In this document: positions 1 to 11,382 of the stretch, in pieces
How the letters are laid out: each line of letters opens with the position of its first letter
Numbering within the stretch: the stretch's first letter is position 1
Assembly: GCA_964035795.1 (NCBI GenBank)
Contig: OZ038322.1
Span: 20,190,674-20,254,673 of the forward strand
DNA from: Pterobdella sp. o SKG-2022
Taxonomy: Eukaryota; Annelida; Clitellata; Hirudinida; Piscicolidae
Reading direction: 5' to 3'
DNA: 64,000 nucleotides
Program-made: the position numbers and the translations under genes
The notes under the pieces: model-generated
What the model was told of the DNA's origin: nothing
Database searches by the model: none
The model's input: the letters and a program-made list of their open reading frames with translations, nothing else

Positions 1-582
1 CTTCACAGCTCTATCGTTGAGTCTTAATAAATGAACTTGAAGGCCACAGCATGAGATAGACCAGAAGAGGCAAAGTTGTGTATTGAAACAAGATTCAAAT
101 TAAGTGAATAAAATTCACGTTGACTATATAGCAAACTTAACAGTTTTAAAGCTTTTTCACTCTCAAATTTAAAAGTATTTATATGAAATTCTCATCTAAT
201 AAAAAAATATTTTAATGAATAAAAAAAACTTTATTTTTTAAAATTTTATATATCTATATTTTAAACATTGAATTTTTACGATTTAGAAGATCATTACCAA
301 TCACATGGTAAAGGCCACAAATAGATATAGATGCAATTGCAATAGAAATGAAATTTTTAATTTGCACCTGAATTGAGGGTTTCAAATGAGTGTTTCTTTT
401 GCGAATGTGTGTGCGTGAATCTTTATAATGCGTGCATACATATGCGCAAGTGTCGAGCCAAATATTTCTCAATCTTTTTAAATAGTAAACTCTTCAAACT
501 AAAATAAAAGATATTCTTTCAAACAAAAACAGTTAAGCAATTCCAACAAAAGTGTAAATAAAAGCTGTCATGAACACAATGA
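1..582. other. AT-rich non-coding stretch
   Basis: No convincing exon or RNA gene is seen. The 72-codon minus ORF at 254-472 has no domain and no splice context. The stretch probably lies in the same intron as the adjacent LINE, because the minus-strand gene at 3706-5628 must continue leftward past this point. Confidence 0.4.
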
Positions 583-3165
583 AAAGAAGTTCAAGTTTGT
601 GAACTCACAGCTCATCTTTATTTTCTTTCTTCGACATTCAATCATTTCATAATGGCTGGAGATTTTAATACGCCTAATTGTCATCATCTTGATAATCCCC
701 TTAATATTCTTTTGCGAGAGCACGGTTTGATGCAGCATATTAACTTTCCAACTCACAGACTTGGCAATACTCTCGATCTTGTTATCACACCTGCTTCTCT
801 CTCTCATCTTATTTCTGACCCTGTCAGCGAAATTTTTGAATCTGATCATTTCCTTATTTCGTGCCGTCTTAACCTCGCACGGCCCCACCTTTCACCTCAT
901 CGTGTCACTTCTCGGTCTTTCATGAATCTCAACTTGGCCGGCTTTGGAAAGGATGTCAATTTTATAAGCGATTTACTTATTAATTCTCCAATCTCTAAGG
1001 TTGATGACTTTGTTAGTTCCATGGACAAATTGTTTCTTTCGCTGATGAATTCTCATGCTCCTTTACGCAGTCATACTTTTCGCCCCAGCTTCCATTCACA
1101 CTTTCATCTGTCTGAAAATGCTCTCTCTGCCAAACGCCGAAGAAGGAAAATCGAGAGACAGATATCCAGTCTCCGAAAGCTTTGTGTGCAAGTCCCTGAT
1201 GATCTTTTACAGGAATTCCGTATTTCACGTAAACTCGCCCGCGCCGCCATTAACAAGTCACGTGCTGATTATCTTAATCTATCGCTATCTTCAGCGACAC
1301 CTAACTCCAAAGCCTTTTGGAAAACGGCGAACTCCATACTTCACAGGTCTCCTCCACTTCCTCCGCGGACTCCTGCGGAATATGATCTTTTTGTTGAAAA
1401 CTTTAGCACTTTTTTCAAGACTAAGATTGAGTTGATTCATAGCTCGCTACCGATCACTAATCTTCCCCGTCAGCCCTCCTTAACTGACAGTGATCAATCA
1501 AATCTCTCATTTTTCTCACCTCCTAGTGTTGATGAAATCATCAAATTGATCAATTCTCTCCCAAATAAATCCTCACCTTTAGATATAATCCCTGTTTTCC
1601 TGCTTAAGCAGTTTTCCGGCATCTTTGCCTCCATTATATGCAAACTTTCGGCTCTTTCCTTTTCACAGGGTATTTTTCCAACTTCATTCAAAACGGCGCA
1701 GGTAACCCCTTTACTGAAAAAATATAATCTAGACCCCATGCAACCATCCAATTATCGTCCTATTTCAAACCTCAGCACCATCTCAAAGATCTTAGAAAGG
1801 GTTGTTCTCAAGAGATTATCCTCTCATGTTTCTGTACTGCGTAACTTCAACCTTTTCCAGTCGGCGTATCGCTCACATCACTCAACGGAAACTGCGCTTT
1901 TGTACATCACTGACAGCCTCCGCAATATCTGTGCTACCGGGTCTGCGGCCGTCTTAGTGTCTTTAGATATTTCAGCAGCTTTTGACACCATTAATCATCC
2001 AAATATGCTGCATATCCTTGAAGACTACTTTCACATTTCTGGCATTGCTTTATCCTGGTTTCAGTCCTATCTTTCCGAACGCAAGCAATTTGTTAAGATA
2101 AGCTGCTCTTCCTCTACCCCTGTCTCCCTTCGTTTTGGTGTTCCTCAAGGTTCTGTTCTTGGGCCCATACTCTTTTCTCTTTATACTTCTCCTATTAGCG
2201 AGATCATACAGAAGCACGACGTTCTATATCATCAGTTTGCTGATGATATTACCCTCTTTACAGGCGCTTCTTACCTTGATCCTCATCCCAGCCTCACTAA
2301 GATATCTGAATGCATCACTGAGCTCAATCTTTGGTTTTCTAACAATCACCTCATGTTGAATCCTAACAAAAGCGAAGTGATGTTTGTCGGCAGTCCCATA
2401 CTCCTTTCCAAATCCAATCTTCCCACTGAAGTAATCTTTGACAGCACTACTCTTTCCGTAACGTCCAAACTGAAGATACTAGGTGTAACTCTTGATTCTA
2501 GACTCAACTTTACACACTTTGTCTCTCAGATCATACAATCATCCAACTTTCATCTCCATGCGATCAGACAGGCACGCAAGTTCCTACCCTTTGACACTGC
2601 CGTTGCTCTGATCATCTCTTTAGTTCTTTCAAGGATTGATTACTGTAACTCTCTTCTTTGTCGACTCCCGAACTGTCTTATTTCTAAGTTGCAATCTCTC
2701 CAAAATCGCGCTGCTAAAACCGCTCTTCAAGCCGACTACTATTCTTCATCTCACACCTGTCTCGATCGCCTCCATTGGCTGCCGGTCGTACTAAGAGCCC
2801 AGTTCAAGTTGCTATGGCTCACGGCTAACATCTTATACTTTAATCAGCCAGCTTATTTATATGACCGTCTTTCCATCAGACAGACTTCTGAGTCTCTCAG
2901 GTCTTCCAACACTGGTTTATGCCTACATCAGCCTGTCTCTTCTAAACCTTTCTTACATCGCTCCTTCTCGCATATCGCCCCTCACTTATGGAACTCTCTT
3001 CCACTTAATGTCCGTCTTTCACCTTCTCTTAAAATTTTTCGCAAGCGTTTAAAAACGCATCTTTATAGCCAAATTTCTTTCTCATAGCCCTTCTGATTAG
3101 AACAGCGCCTCTGCAGCAAACCTAGTTTGCAAACTGCGCGCCCTACAAATACAAATACAAATACA
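583..3165 (+). mobile_element. 5'-truncated CR1/L2-type non-LTR retrotransposon (LINE)
   Basis: The element contains the end of an endonuclease domain, a full reverse transcriptase and a short 3' UTR. Its frame is open from 583 after a stop at 580-582, and similarity to LINE endonuclease begins near 600. The 5' end, with the rest of the endonuclease and any ORF1, is missing, as is usual for LINE copies. The 3' end holds GC-rich inverted segments (GCGCC...GGCGC-like) and then short ACAAAT repeats from about 3145 to 3165, typical of CR1/L2-type tails. It is far more GC-rich than its flanks. It lies in an intron of the minus-strand gene at 3706-5628, in antisense orientation to that gene. Confidence 0.85.
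652..3087 (+). CDS. LINE ORF2 fragment: endonuclease C-terminus plus reverse transcriptase
   Basis: This is an 811-codon ORF with no frameshift or stop. It opens with the late endonuclease motif MAGDFNTP (catalytic GDFN) and the terminal SDHFLISC motif. The reverse transcriptase follows: NYRPISNLSTISKILE, SLDISAAFDTINH (first catalytic Asp), FGVPQGSVLGPILF, and the catalytic FADD at 2236-2247. The C-terminal part has the RIDYCNSLL and LHWLPV blocks common to CR1, L2 and Daphne clades. The ATG at 652 is simply the first Met in the surviving frame; similarity extends upstream to about 600. The protein would lack a working endonuclease, so this copy should not mobilise itself. The unbroken frame suggests a fairly recent insertion. 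Confidence 0.85.
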   Translation: MAGDFNTPNCHHLDNPLNILLREHGLMQHINFPTHRLGNTLDLVITPASLSHLISDPVSEIFESDHFLISCRLNLARPHLSPHRVTSRSFMNLNLAGFGKDVNFISDLLINSPISKVDDFVSSMDKLFLSLMNSHAPLRSHTFRPSFHSHFHLSENALSAKRRRRKIERQISSLRKLCVQVPDDLLQEFRISRKLARAAINKSRADYLNLSLSSATPNSKAFWKTANSILHRSPPLPPRTPAEYDLFVENFSTFFKTKIELIHSSLPITNLPRQPSLTDSDQSNLSFFSPPSVDEIIKLINSLPNKSSPLDIIPVFLLKQFSGIFASIICKLSALSFSQGIFPTSFKTAQVTPLLKKYNLDPMQPSNYRPISNLSTISKILERVVLKRLSSHVSVLRNFNLFQSAYRSHHSTETALLYITDSLRNICATGSAAVLVSLDISAAFDTINHPNMLHILEDYFHISGIALSWFQSYLSERKQFVKISCSSSTPVSLRFGVPQGSVLGPILFSLYTSPISEIIQKHDVLYHQFADDITLFTGASYLDPHPSLTKISECITELNLWFSNNHLMLNPNKSEVMFVGSPILLSKSNLPTEVIFDSTTLSVTSKLKILGVTLDSRLNFTHFVSQIIQSSNFHLHAIRQARKFLPFDTAVALIISLVLSRIDYCNSLLCRLPNCLISKLQSLQNRAAKTALQADYYSSSHTCLDRLHWLPVVLRAQFKLLWLTANILYFNQPAYLYDRLSIRQTSESLRSSNTGLCLHQPVSSKPFLHRSFSHIAPHLWNSLPLNVRLSPSLKIFRKRLKTHLYSQISFS

Positions 3166-3705
3166 ATAAAAATGAATTTGATTATCATTTCAATCACTGC
3201 TTTGTTATTCGCTATATAAATACTTTGTTTTATGACTAGGATCATATGGAAAAAAATTTAATTTTTTGAAATAATTAAAACAACACGAATTATATCTATT
3301 TTCTAGTTTAATTCAAAATGAATTAATGCCATTTTTTAAATAATATAATAATTATATAGTATATATGAAAAACAATGATAAAAATTTCTAAGTAGTATTT
3401 ATGATGAATTTCATTTATGAAATATGGCTGTCAAAAGATGCTTGTTAATCTTAAGTACCATTGGAGGTTTAGGAAATTTTGAGTTTTAAATCTAGCATGA
3501 CTTAATTCTGATTAAGCTCAAACCCGTCATTCATCAGTATTTATGTTGAAAATACGCTCTTAATTAAGCAAAAATTAATTGAAAAACTTATTACTATTCA
3601 TAATAATTTTAAATTAATTTATTTCTTTAAAATATAATGATTTTCAAAATACCCCAACCCAAGCATTGAATGAATGCTTCATATGAATAAAGAAAAATTA
3701 CTCAC
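3166..3705. other. AT-rich intron sequence, nothing recognised
   Basis: This lies between the LINE tail and the splice donor of the minus-strand gene, so it is most simply read as that gene's intron. I see no exon or RNA gene in it. Confidence 0.4.
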
Positions 3706-5628
3706 CAAATCAAGCACAATGGAGACGACACCATAGTTATTAATAGATTTATTCTGTGATTGGATGAGCTGCAGTAAATTTTTCAACATCATATTACCAT
3801 ATTCATTGCTCTCCTTGTTATTTGCAATCTTTTTAAAAATTGCATCTATTTCCTGCTTATCAGGAAATATTGGCATATTTGAGGTATCCTCAATTTGTTT
3901 TTTTCCAATTTGTGCAGATGAATGTGTATCGTTTGTATCAATCTTGTTTGCTGTTCGTTCTCCATCTGATGTATCATTTGTTTTGTTGTTGGTATTTTTG
4001 TTGTTGACAAGTGTAGTTGTTAAAGGTTGTTGTGGTGAAGATAATGGTGGAGTCTGTTTTGATGTGTTTTGTGGAGAATGGTTAGGAGCCTGTCCTGTAG
4101 ATTCTTTAGTTGTGAATTGTGGGGATTGTTTAGGAGAGTTTTTTGGTGTTGAGTGAAACTTTTCTTTTTTAGATGAATGGTTTTCAGAAACCTCATTACC
4201 ACCATTTTGAACCTCATTTGATTTGAGAATCTTATTTGGTGAGACAATTTTTACCTTTCCTTCCGACAAAACTTTTGCTTCAACCTCCAAATTATCTTGC
4301 TTAACTTCTGCTTCTTGAATTGAAACTTTTTTTTCCCGTTGATCTATTTTTTCTCCATTTTGATTGTTAGAACTTTTCTCAGACAAATGGTTTTTTTTCT
4401 GCTCTAACGAAGCTTCCTGTTTTTGTTCAACTGAAGATTTTTGCTGTTCTGTTGAAGATTTTGATTGAGATGGAATTTCTTCCTTTTGAACTACAACATT
4501 TTGTTCCTGATGATTGGAGGAAATTTGAGTTTGAGACTGTTGTTGATCTTGTTGAGCTATGTTTTCTTGAGCAACATTATTCTGTTGAGTAACTACTCCA
4601 TTTTGTATTTCACTGACTTCTGATGTTTCAGCCAAATTAGTTTCTTCAAGTTTACTTTGAGTAACATTTTCTTGATCAATTTTATTGATTTTTGTATCAG
4701 ATTCAATTGTTTGAACAGTTTCAATATTGTTATTATTCAAGCTTTCAGTAAAACCTTTATTTTCCTCTTGACTATTATCAAATGATATATTCTCTTTTTT
4801 TGATAGAGAATTCTCAAAAGCATCATTTGCATCACCTTTTGATGAAACTTCCTTCTCCATATTACATACAATATCAGTAATTATAGTTTGATCATTTGTA
4901 CCAGTAGTTGCTTCAATATCATTTTTTGCATTACATATTGAATCATTCTTGTCAGATATATCATCATTTGAATCTTTTGTTTTAGTAGTTGTATAACTTT
5001 GATTTATTATGTTAGATTTTGTACCAACATTTTTTGAATCTATTATATTAGATAATGTATTTTCATTAATTTCAACAAAAGAGTTATCAAGTTTTTTATT
5101 TTCATTATTGCACTCTTTATTATCAGGAATGTGAACATATGAAGTGTCGGTGGTTGTTAAGGCAGAAATTGCAACTATTTTGGTTGTCTCATCAATTTTA
5201 TTGACATTATCACAAGGAATTTCTAGGTTGTTAATTGCCTGTTCAGATGTTTTTTGGGCAGTTTCAGTGGCTGAGTCCAAATTGATTGGTGGGCTGTCAA
5301 CCAAAGCAGAGACACTCTCAAGCAGTGCTTGTTTGCTTGAAAAAACATTATTATGCACTGATGCAATACTGCCATCATCAAATGAACGTTGGATTACTAC
5401 TCTTCCTGGATAAAACTGCTGGATGTTTTCAGTGCATATAGAAGGTCCTGTTGTCTTGAAAGGACTAGACTCTTTTGAAGCAGGATTAGAATAATTATGG
5501 CTAAGAGCTATTTCTGAAAGTTTTTCTGGTGACTTGTCTATGATAGATGTGTCAATGTTTTCGTTTACTATTTTATTATCTTCCTTCACTATTTCTTCTT
5601 TAAAATTTTCATCAACTATATCCGCCAT
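3706..5628 (-). CDS. First coding exon of an unrecognised acidic low-complexity protein (partial gene)
   Basis: The exon encodes 641 aa from MADIVDENFKEE and stops at a consensus donor (GTGAGT on the minus strand, just below 3706) in phase 0, so the gene continues leftward. Downstream exons are not visible and may lie outside the window beyond the LINE. The N-terminal ~130 residues are moderately complex (IQQFYPGRVVIQRSFDDGS). The middle is rich in Asn, Ser, Glu, Gln and Lys, with repeated Glu/Gln/Lys/Ser runs and a Pro/Ser/Thr-rich segment, and is probably disordered. The last ~45 residues look folded and hydrophobic (GNMMLKNLLQLIQSQNKS). No family is recognised. The nearest gene, STK16 (+), is divergent, with a hAT-like element between them. 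Confidence 0.7.
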
Positions 5629-6004
5629 ACTTTGATTTTAAAAATATTTTTGAAATAAAATAAGCGCTATTTATCTTTTCTAATGGTTTTTTTTCGTTAA
5701 CAGCATATGCCAAAACTTCAATGTTGAATTTTATTCTTGTGAAACATCTGTTTTATTCATTAATTTCATTTATTTTGAATAAATGAATTAATATATATAT
5801 TTATAAAATCGCTGATCTCATGGTTTTACCTGTAGATGTTTGAGAGAGCTTAAAATTTATTCCTTATTGCCTTGAATGACTTTTCAAAAAAAGTTATATT
5901 TTTGTTTGATATCTACCAAAAAGCATGAATGAAATAAAATTTGGCTATCAACTCTTTTCATAAACTAATTTATATTAAAGCTATAAATCGATAACAATTT
6001 TTGA
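5629..6004. promoter_or_regulatory. Upstream region of the minus-strand acidic-protein gene
   Basis: This is AT-rich and holds a short palindrome around 5756-5795 (ATTCATTAATTTCA and its complement). No firm TATA box or other site can be assigned. The region is bounded on the right by the hAT-like terminal inverted repeat. Confidence 0.3.
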
Positions 6005-7435
6005 CAGAGATGGGCGAATATTTTGTCTTAACAAAACGGTTCACTTAAATGTGAACAAATATGAAATTTTTTGTGAATGTTTAGAGATATTTTTTGAGTT
6101 TAATACTTCACTTTTATTGTTACTTTTAACTAGTAAACTTATAAATAAGCTAATTGAAAAAAATATTTTTTACTCTATAAATATTTATTTAACTGAACTA
6201 ATTAAATTCTTTTTATTTTTTCAAATAATAGAAAAAACATTTTAGGTTTTTGAACCGCAATAGCTTCGTGAAAAATTTATTGAAGCATGGACCTCCTATA
6301 TTGTTAGTAGAAATTTTCGATACAAACAAGTTTTTTAAATTTTTCTCGAGAAATTTTCTCTTTTGAGCAAGACAGAGTCTTTGTTTTGGTCTCAGTTTAT
6401 TTGAAAGTTCTTTTGGTCGGTGCACAATTTTATAAATTAACAAATTTTTATTCATTTTTTTAGCATTTTTCATATTTCTCAAAAATTTAGATTTGTTCAC
6501 CATTTAAGAAAATTTTTAACAAATTCTTTTTACTATATTAGTGGTAGTGAATTATTTTTTAAAATAACTATACAAAAAGAGGCAATATTCTGATACTTTT
6601 TAACTCAACTAAAATTTTCGACAGTTTTGACTGTCAATATTCATTAGTATATTTTTAAAGAAAAACAGTTAATTTTAAAATACACTAATAAACTATGACA
6701 AAAATGAATTTTCGAAAATTTTAGTTGAATAAAAAAAGTAACAAAAAATTGCTTCTTCTCGTAAAGTTATTTTTAAAACAATTAACCGAAAATTGATACA
6801 TGATGTCTCTAAAGAATTATATTAGTAGTGAAATATTTCAACTTTGTTTTGATTGTCTGAATCAACGTTTTTAATTCTCACGTAATAATGGCTAATAATA
6901 TTTTTTGACGTCTCCATTTTTTACCCCATAAAAAAATCCATAAAAATTAAGATTGGATTTATTGAAAAACTGGCAATAAAAAGCTTATATATCCATTTAT
7001 AAAATTGAGTCACAGAAAAGTAATAAACATGCCAACTTTCATGTTTTATAGTTAAAAATAAATTTAACTAAAAACAAAGATATCATCTATAAGATTTGAA
7101 AAATGACCTAGCTGAAAACTTGTCCCATATATAATGCTTCATTGATATGTATTAACCGGTATATTTTTCTCTATGAAATGTTAAAATTTTTCCATTTGTA
7201 TCTTATAATACTTTTCAGAGGATTTTCAACATTTACAGAAGTTCCGACTGAAAATTTAAAAAGATTTCTTTTGTTATATGAAATAAAAACTCGCTAAACA
7301 ATTTTCATTTAAATCATGAGTGAGTGCCAAAATAAAGGACTCAGATTCCTTACGAATCATGGATAATGTTTAGTAAATCAATAAATATGCCGGATAACTC
7401 TTTAGTAAATAAAACGACTCATTCGCCCATCCTCT
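6005..7435. mobile_element. Non-autonomous hAT-like TIR element, about 1.43 kb
   Basis: The left end CAGAGATGGGCGAAT (6005-6019) matches, inverted, the right end ATTCGCCCATCCTCT (7421-7435) at 13 of 15 positions, including an uninterrupted GATGGGCGAAT. The CAGNGNTGGGC form is typical of hAT transposon termini. The flanking 8-mers are similar but not identical (about 6 of 8), so the target-site duplication is unproven. No transposase reading frame lies inside; the longest ORFs are short and without motifs. A foldback of a different family sits within it. It separates the divergent acidic-protein and STK16 genes. Confidence 0.55.
6559..6778. repeat. Inverted-repeat (foldback) element, diverged copy
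   Basis: The left arm around 6559-6620 (including ACTAAAATTTTCGACA) is complementary, with mismatches, to the right arm around 6713-6778 (CGAAAATTTTAGTTGA...TAAAGTTATTTTT). The core motif is shared with the near-perfect hairpin at 27629-27819 and with a half copy at 14186-14262, so these appear to be one small family. Confidence 0.55.
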
Positions 7436-7779
7436 TATTTTTTGTTTTTGGATATTTTCGGTTTGAAAATTTTGTAAAAATAAACAGAACAATAAACTTC
7501 TAGAAATTTACTCTGACAATATTTATCGTAGACATTATTAGAGTAACCGCATTTCTGCTCTATTTTTTTATCGAATAATAAAAATTGAGAAAACTTCTAA
7601 ATGTTAACAAACTTTGTTATTTTTGACATTTTTTTAAATTTCAACTCTGAATAAATTTTTTTACTATAAATAGCTTTTTTATAATAATTTAAACAGAAGT
7701 TCTCTTTTATTTATAAGTTAATTGAAAACCAAATCAAATTTTCTGAATCAACTTTAACATCATTTTTTATGATATATTA

Positions 7780-10700
7780 ATGGATATTTTACATTTTTTG
7801 AGAAGATATGGATGTATGTGTGGTTCGGAATCTGTTTCAGTGAACCAGAGAAAATTCATTATAAGGGATCGACTGGGAGAAGGGTGATGCTAGTTTTTAA
7901 GAATAAATTCAAAATTATTTTTTTATATGTTTTTTAAATTTATGATTTTTTAGTCTATTAAAGTTTTTTTCAATATTTTATAAAATAATACTATCTATAT
8001 AGAAAAATTTTACAGCTATTTGAAAAAATTTAATTTAAATTAAGATTATTTTTTTGTGAAAATTTCATTAACTACTTTCTCAATTTCACATACAAGAGGG
8101 TTTGCAAGTATAGACTTAGTGGAAGATAGAGATACAAAAAAGTTATTTGCTCTCAAGAGAATCACATGTCATTGCACTAATGATGAAACTGCTGTACTCA
8201 AAGAGGTTGCAGTCAATTTTTTTTTAATAATTTATCTATCAAATTATTCATTTGAATTTTCACTCAATAATGATATTTTTTCTATAATTGTTTCATTTTC
8301 ATTAACCTTCTTCAAATCTCACAATTTTTTTTTATTAATCTTATAGGCAGCTTACATGAGAGATTTGCACCACCCAAATCTTGTTACTCTAGACACAAGT
8401 ACTCTCCAACCATGCAACAACCACAACAACATCTCTTCTGCTACCAGTGTTGTTCTCATTATCATGCCCTTTTATAAGGTAGCTTCATATGATCTAATAT
8501 GAAACTTCAGTTTTTTTACATTATTGGTTTTTGGGCTTTTACATACTTCCATATAATTCAAATTAATAAATTTATTTTGCAAATATGATCTTAATGTACA
8601 AAATCATTCTAATTCGCCAAATTAAAAAATGTATAAACTAGCAGTTATCCAATCAATTTACTCACTATTTTTATATCTTAGGGAGGATCTTTAGCAGATG
8701 AGATAGACCGTTTAAAGAAGTCAAATGAGTGGATGGATGAAGAGTGCATTTATGGTATTTTGATGGGCATCTGTAGAGGATTGAACTATCTTCACAATCT
8801 CAAGCCAGTTGCTCTTGTTCATCGGTAGGTATTGCTCTATTGTTAGGGTCAAGGTCTCTATGATGTAAATGTGTTTATCAGTTGATTTATATTTTTCATT
8901 ACAAATAGTTATAATTGAAGTTGATTGATTGACATATGAATGCAAAATCCACAAACACAGTGACGTGAAACCACATAATGTGATGTTCACCACAAGACCT
9001 CTTTCTCACCACCTACCCCATCCTCCTCCCCATCCTGTGCTTGTTGATTTTGGATCCATGGGTCCTGCTTTATGTCAGATCAACAACTCTCAAGATTCAA
9101 ACTTTTTACAGGTTATGCTCTAGTTTTTGCACTACCACTATCATTCATGATGATAGAAAACAATTAGTCAATAGTAAATGTATAAGACACAAACACAAGA
9201 GTTTATTTAATATTATTTTTTTAAATAAAGTTTTGTTTTATTATCATTAGGACTTGGCAGCAGAAAAGTGTTCCATGCCCTACCGCAGTCCTGAGCTGTT
9301 CCAGGTAAGTTTGCTTCTATTTTATTATTGAATTTATTATATAATAGTTTTTTTTTTTCATTTTTTTATAAATTTTTAAGTATGTTTAACTCAATATGCA
9401 ATGATTTCATTATAGTTAAATGATAATGAACAACATAGGTGGATGTAGGTTCCACTGTGGATCAAAAAGTCGACGTTTGGGTGCGTTTTACTTATCAGTA
9501 ACAATTAGCTTCAAAATTTTTCTAAATTTCTTCCTAGTTTCAATTCATGTTTCGTTATATATCATGAAAATTCTAAACAGTGAAATTAATTTTCAAAAAG
9601 TAAGGTAAGAAGCGATATGCTATATGTGATTAAAAGGTATCATAGGGTTTATTATATAATAAATTTATACTTTTTAGACATCTCAATGTACTTTTTAACA
9701 TTATCTATGAACATTAACGTCCATATTATGAGTAAAAATTTCAGTACTTACCGAAAATTCTAGCTTTTTTTGCTAATAAAGGTACTTAAATTTTTTTTTA
9801 TATCGACGTTAATGTTTATTGATAATAAAATTATGTTTAAGTTTATTTTTTTTTAAGCTGCATCGAACCAGTTCAAACGCAACATTATTATTTTTTTTAC
9901 ACAGCTCAAATACCTTTTATCTATAATTTTTTTAAAAAATCGTCTCATTTCAGTTTAAAAAACAAAATATTAGCATATATTTTGTGTTTTTTGAGAGTTT
10001 TTAAATACTACTTCTGGAAGTAATTACCAACAACTACACCAAGTCTCTAGGTTGTGTGCTTCATGCCATGTGTTACTTGGAGTCACCTTTCGACCGAACC
10101 CACCAGCGTGGAGACTCGGTAGCTTTGGCCGTCATTGCGGGAAACGTTCCAGTTCCTCCCAGCTACGCGAGAAACAGGTATGTGGCTTTTAGTTGAAGTC
10201 ATGGAGTTTGTTTTGGTGGCTTCACTACTTGAATAGGATTTCTTATACGTATGATGTTGAACTACCTCCAACTTATCGCTAGTAGTTAAAAGCCGTTTTT
10301 TGTTACCTTCATCGACAGTCTGATCTTTTGGTATAATACTAGTTGATAATGGCTATGCAAACTGTCTGTATGTATTAAAGGCGGATCATGAATTTCAATA
10401 ATTTCCAAGTTTGTTGTTAGCTCTGTTTGACAACCCTATAAAATCTTCTCAAATTTATAAAAGCTCATATATTCAAATTAAAATAAATGTTGTGTCTCCA
10501 ATCTTAGTTTACTTATGTATATCTTATTCATCACCACACAACAGTTTTATCTATTAAATATAATAATACTTTTGCTATTAAGTTAATCTCATATATTATG
10601 TTTTTAATGCATAGTAAATTATTTTCAAAATAATTCAATATAGTAATTGAAGTGTTTACTATAATTCCATAATTTATAAATAATGAATAATCTACAATTT

Positions 10701-10947
10701 TTGTAGTTATTCTGCAAATCTGATCAACGTGATGAAGTCTATGTTGCAAATAAACCCCAAATCAAGACCTTCCATTGATGATATTCTCGCTCAAATTTCC
10801 GATTGTAATAAGAATAATGGTATTAACGATAAATACAATTCAAACACTAACTTTGCTGATTTTGGCAATAATGAATTTGAGTTTTCAACAAATTTCAACA
10901 AAAAAGCTAAAAGTGTTGATGACGACGATGATGATGTTTTGTTATAA
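7780..10947 (+). CDS. STK16: STK16-family serine/threonine protein kinase
   Basis: Nine exons: 7780-7883, 8097-8205, 8347-8478, 8682-8824, 8961-9111, 9251-9304, 9439-9480, 10044-10177, 10707-10947; all phases join, giving 369 aa. Kinase landmarks are intact: glycine loop LGEGGFA, FALKRI lysine, HRDVKPHN catalytic loop, DFGSM metal site, and YRSPELF in place of APE. The segment AAEKCSMPYRSPELF and SLGCVLHAM are characteristic of STK16, a membrane-associated Golgi kinase. The N-terminal GCMCG aligns with the palmitoylated Cys pair of vertebrate STK16. The family's Met-Gly myristoylation start is not seen at 7780 nor at the other in-frame ATG, 7816, so an upstream mini-exon is possible. The C-terminus adds an Asn-rich tail ending in a poly-Asp run, unlike the mammalian protein. 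Confidence 0.92.
9690..9830. repeat. Imperfect inverted repeat in STK16 intron 7
   Basis: The segment ACATTATCTATGAACATTAA around 9699-9718, continuing into CGTC, is complementary to GACGTTAATGTTTATTGAT around 9804-9822, with further weak pairing inside (CAGTACTTA against AGGTACTT). It looks like an old foldback or MITE unrelated to the TTTTCGACA family. Confidence 0.35.
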
Positions 10948-11382
10948 TTTTGTGATATAATTTAAATTTGTGCATGAAATTATTGTTTCATTCCTATCTA
11001 TTTGTTCCACATTTTGATTTTCAGATGCCTTTTTAAAAAAATGTCAACTTTTGTTTCTTTAAATCAGTCTAATCAAAATAAAAATTTCCGTTCCACTACT
11101 TAAACATAAAAAATTATTAGTTATTCATTTTAAGGTAACAAAATAATTTTCACTAATACTTCAATTCACTTTTAAATCTGTGTGAAAAAAATCTTTTTGT
11201 TATAAAGCATTTAATGAATTGTAAATTTGGTAAAATTTCATATTAATCTTTTAAATTTAAAAATGTTTAATTTGTTGTTTTGCAAAGAAATATTTTTGTT
11301 TGCATTCATCTTTTAATCAAATTGAAAAGTCTAATAGATTACTTGTATTTAACATCATTTTCTACTTAAATATCTGTCACAA
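10948..11382. other. STK16-Dicer intergenic region
   Basis: There are 435 bp between the STK16 stop and the Dicer start, on the same strand. The region is AT-rich. An AATAAA-type signal near 11066 (CAAAATAAAAATTTCC) could end STK16 transcripts. No promoter motif is clear. Confidence 0.4.

Noticed and set aside
6213..6503. 96-aa minus-strand ORF inside the hAT-like element as a transposase remnant
   Set aside because: No catalytic or dimerisation motif of hAT transposases is recognisable. It is short and Lys/Asn-rich, as expected by chance.
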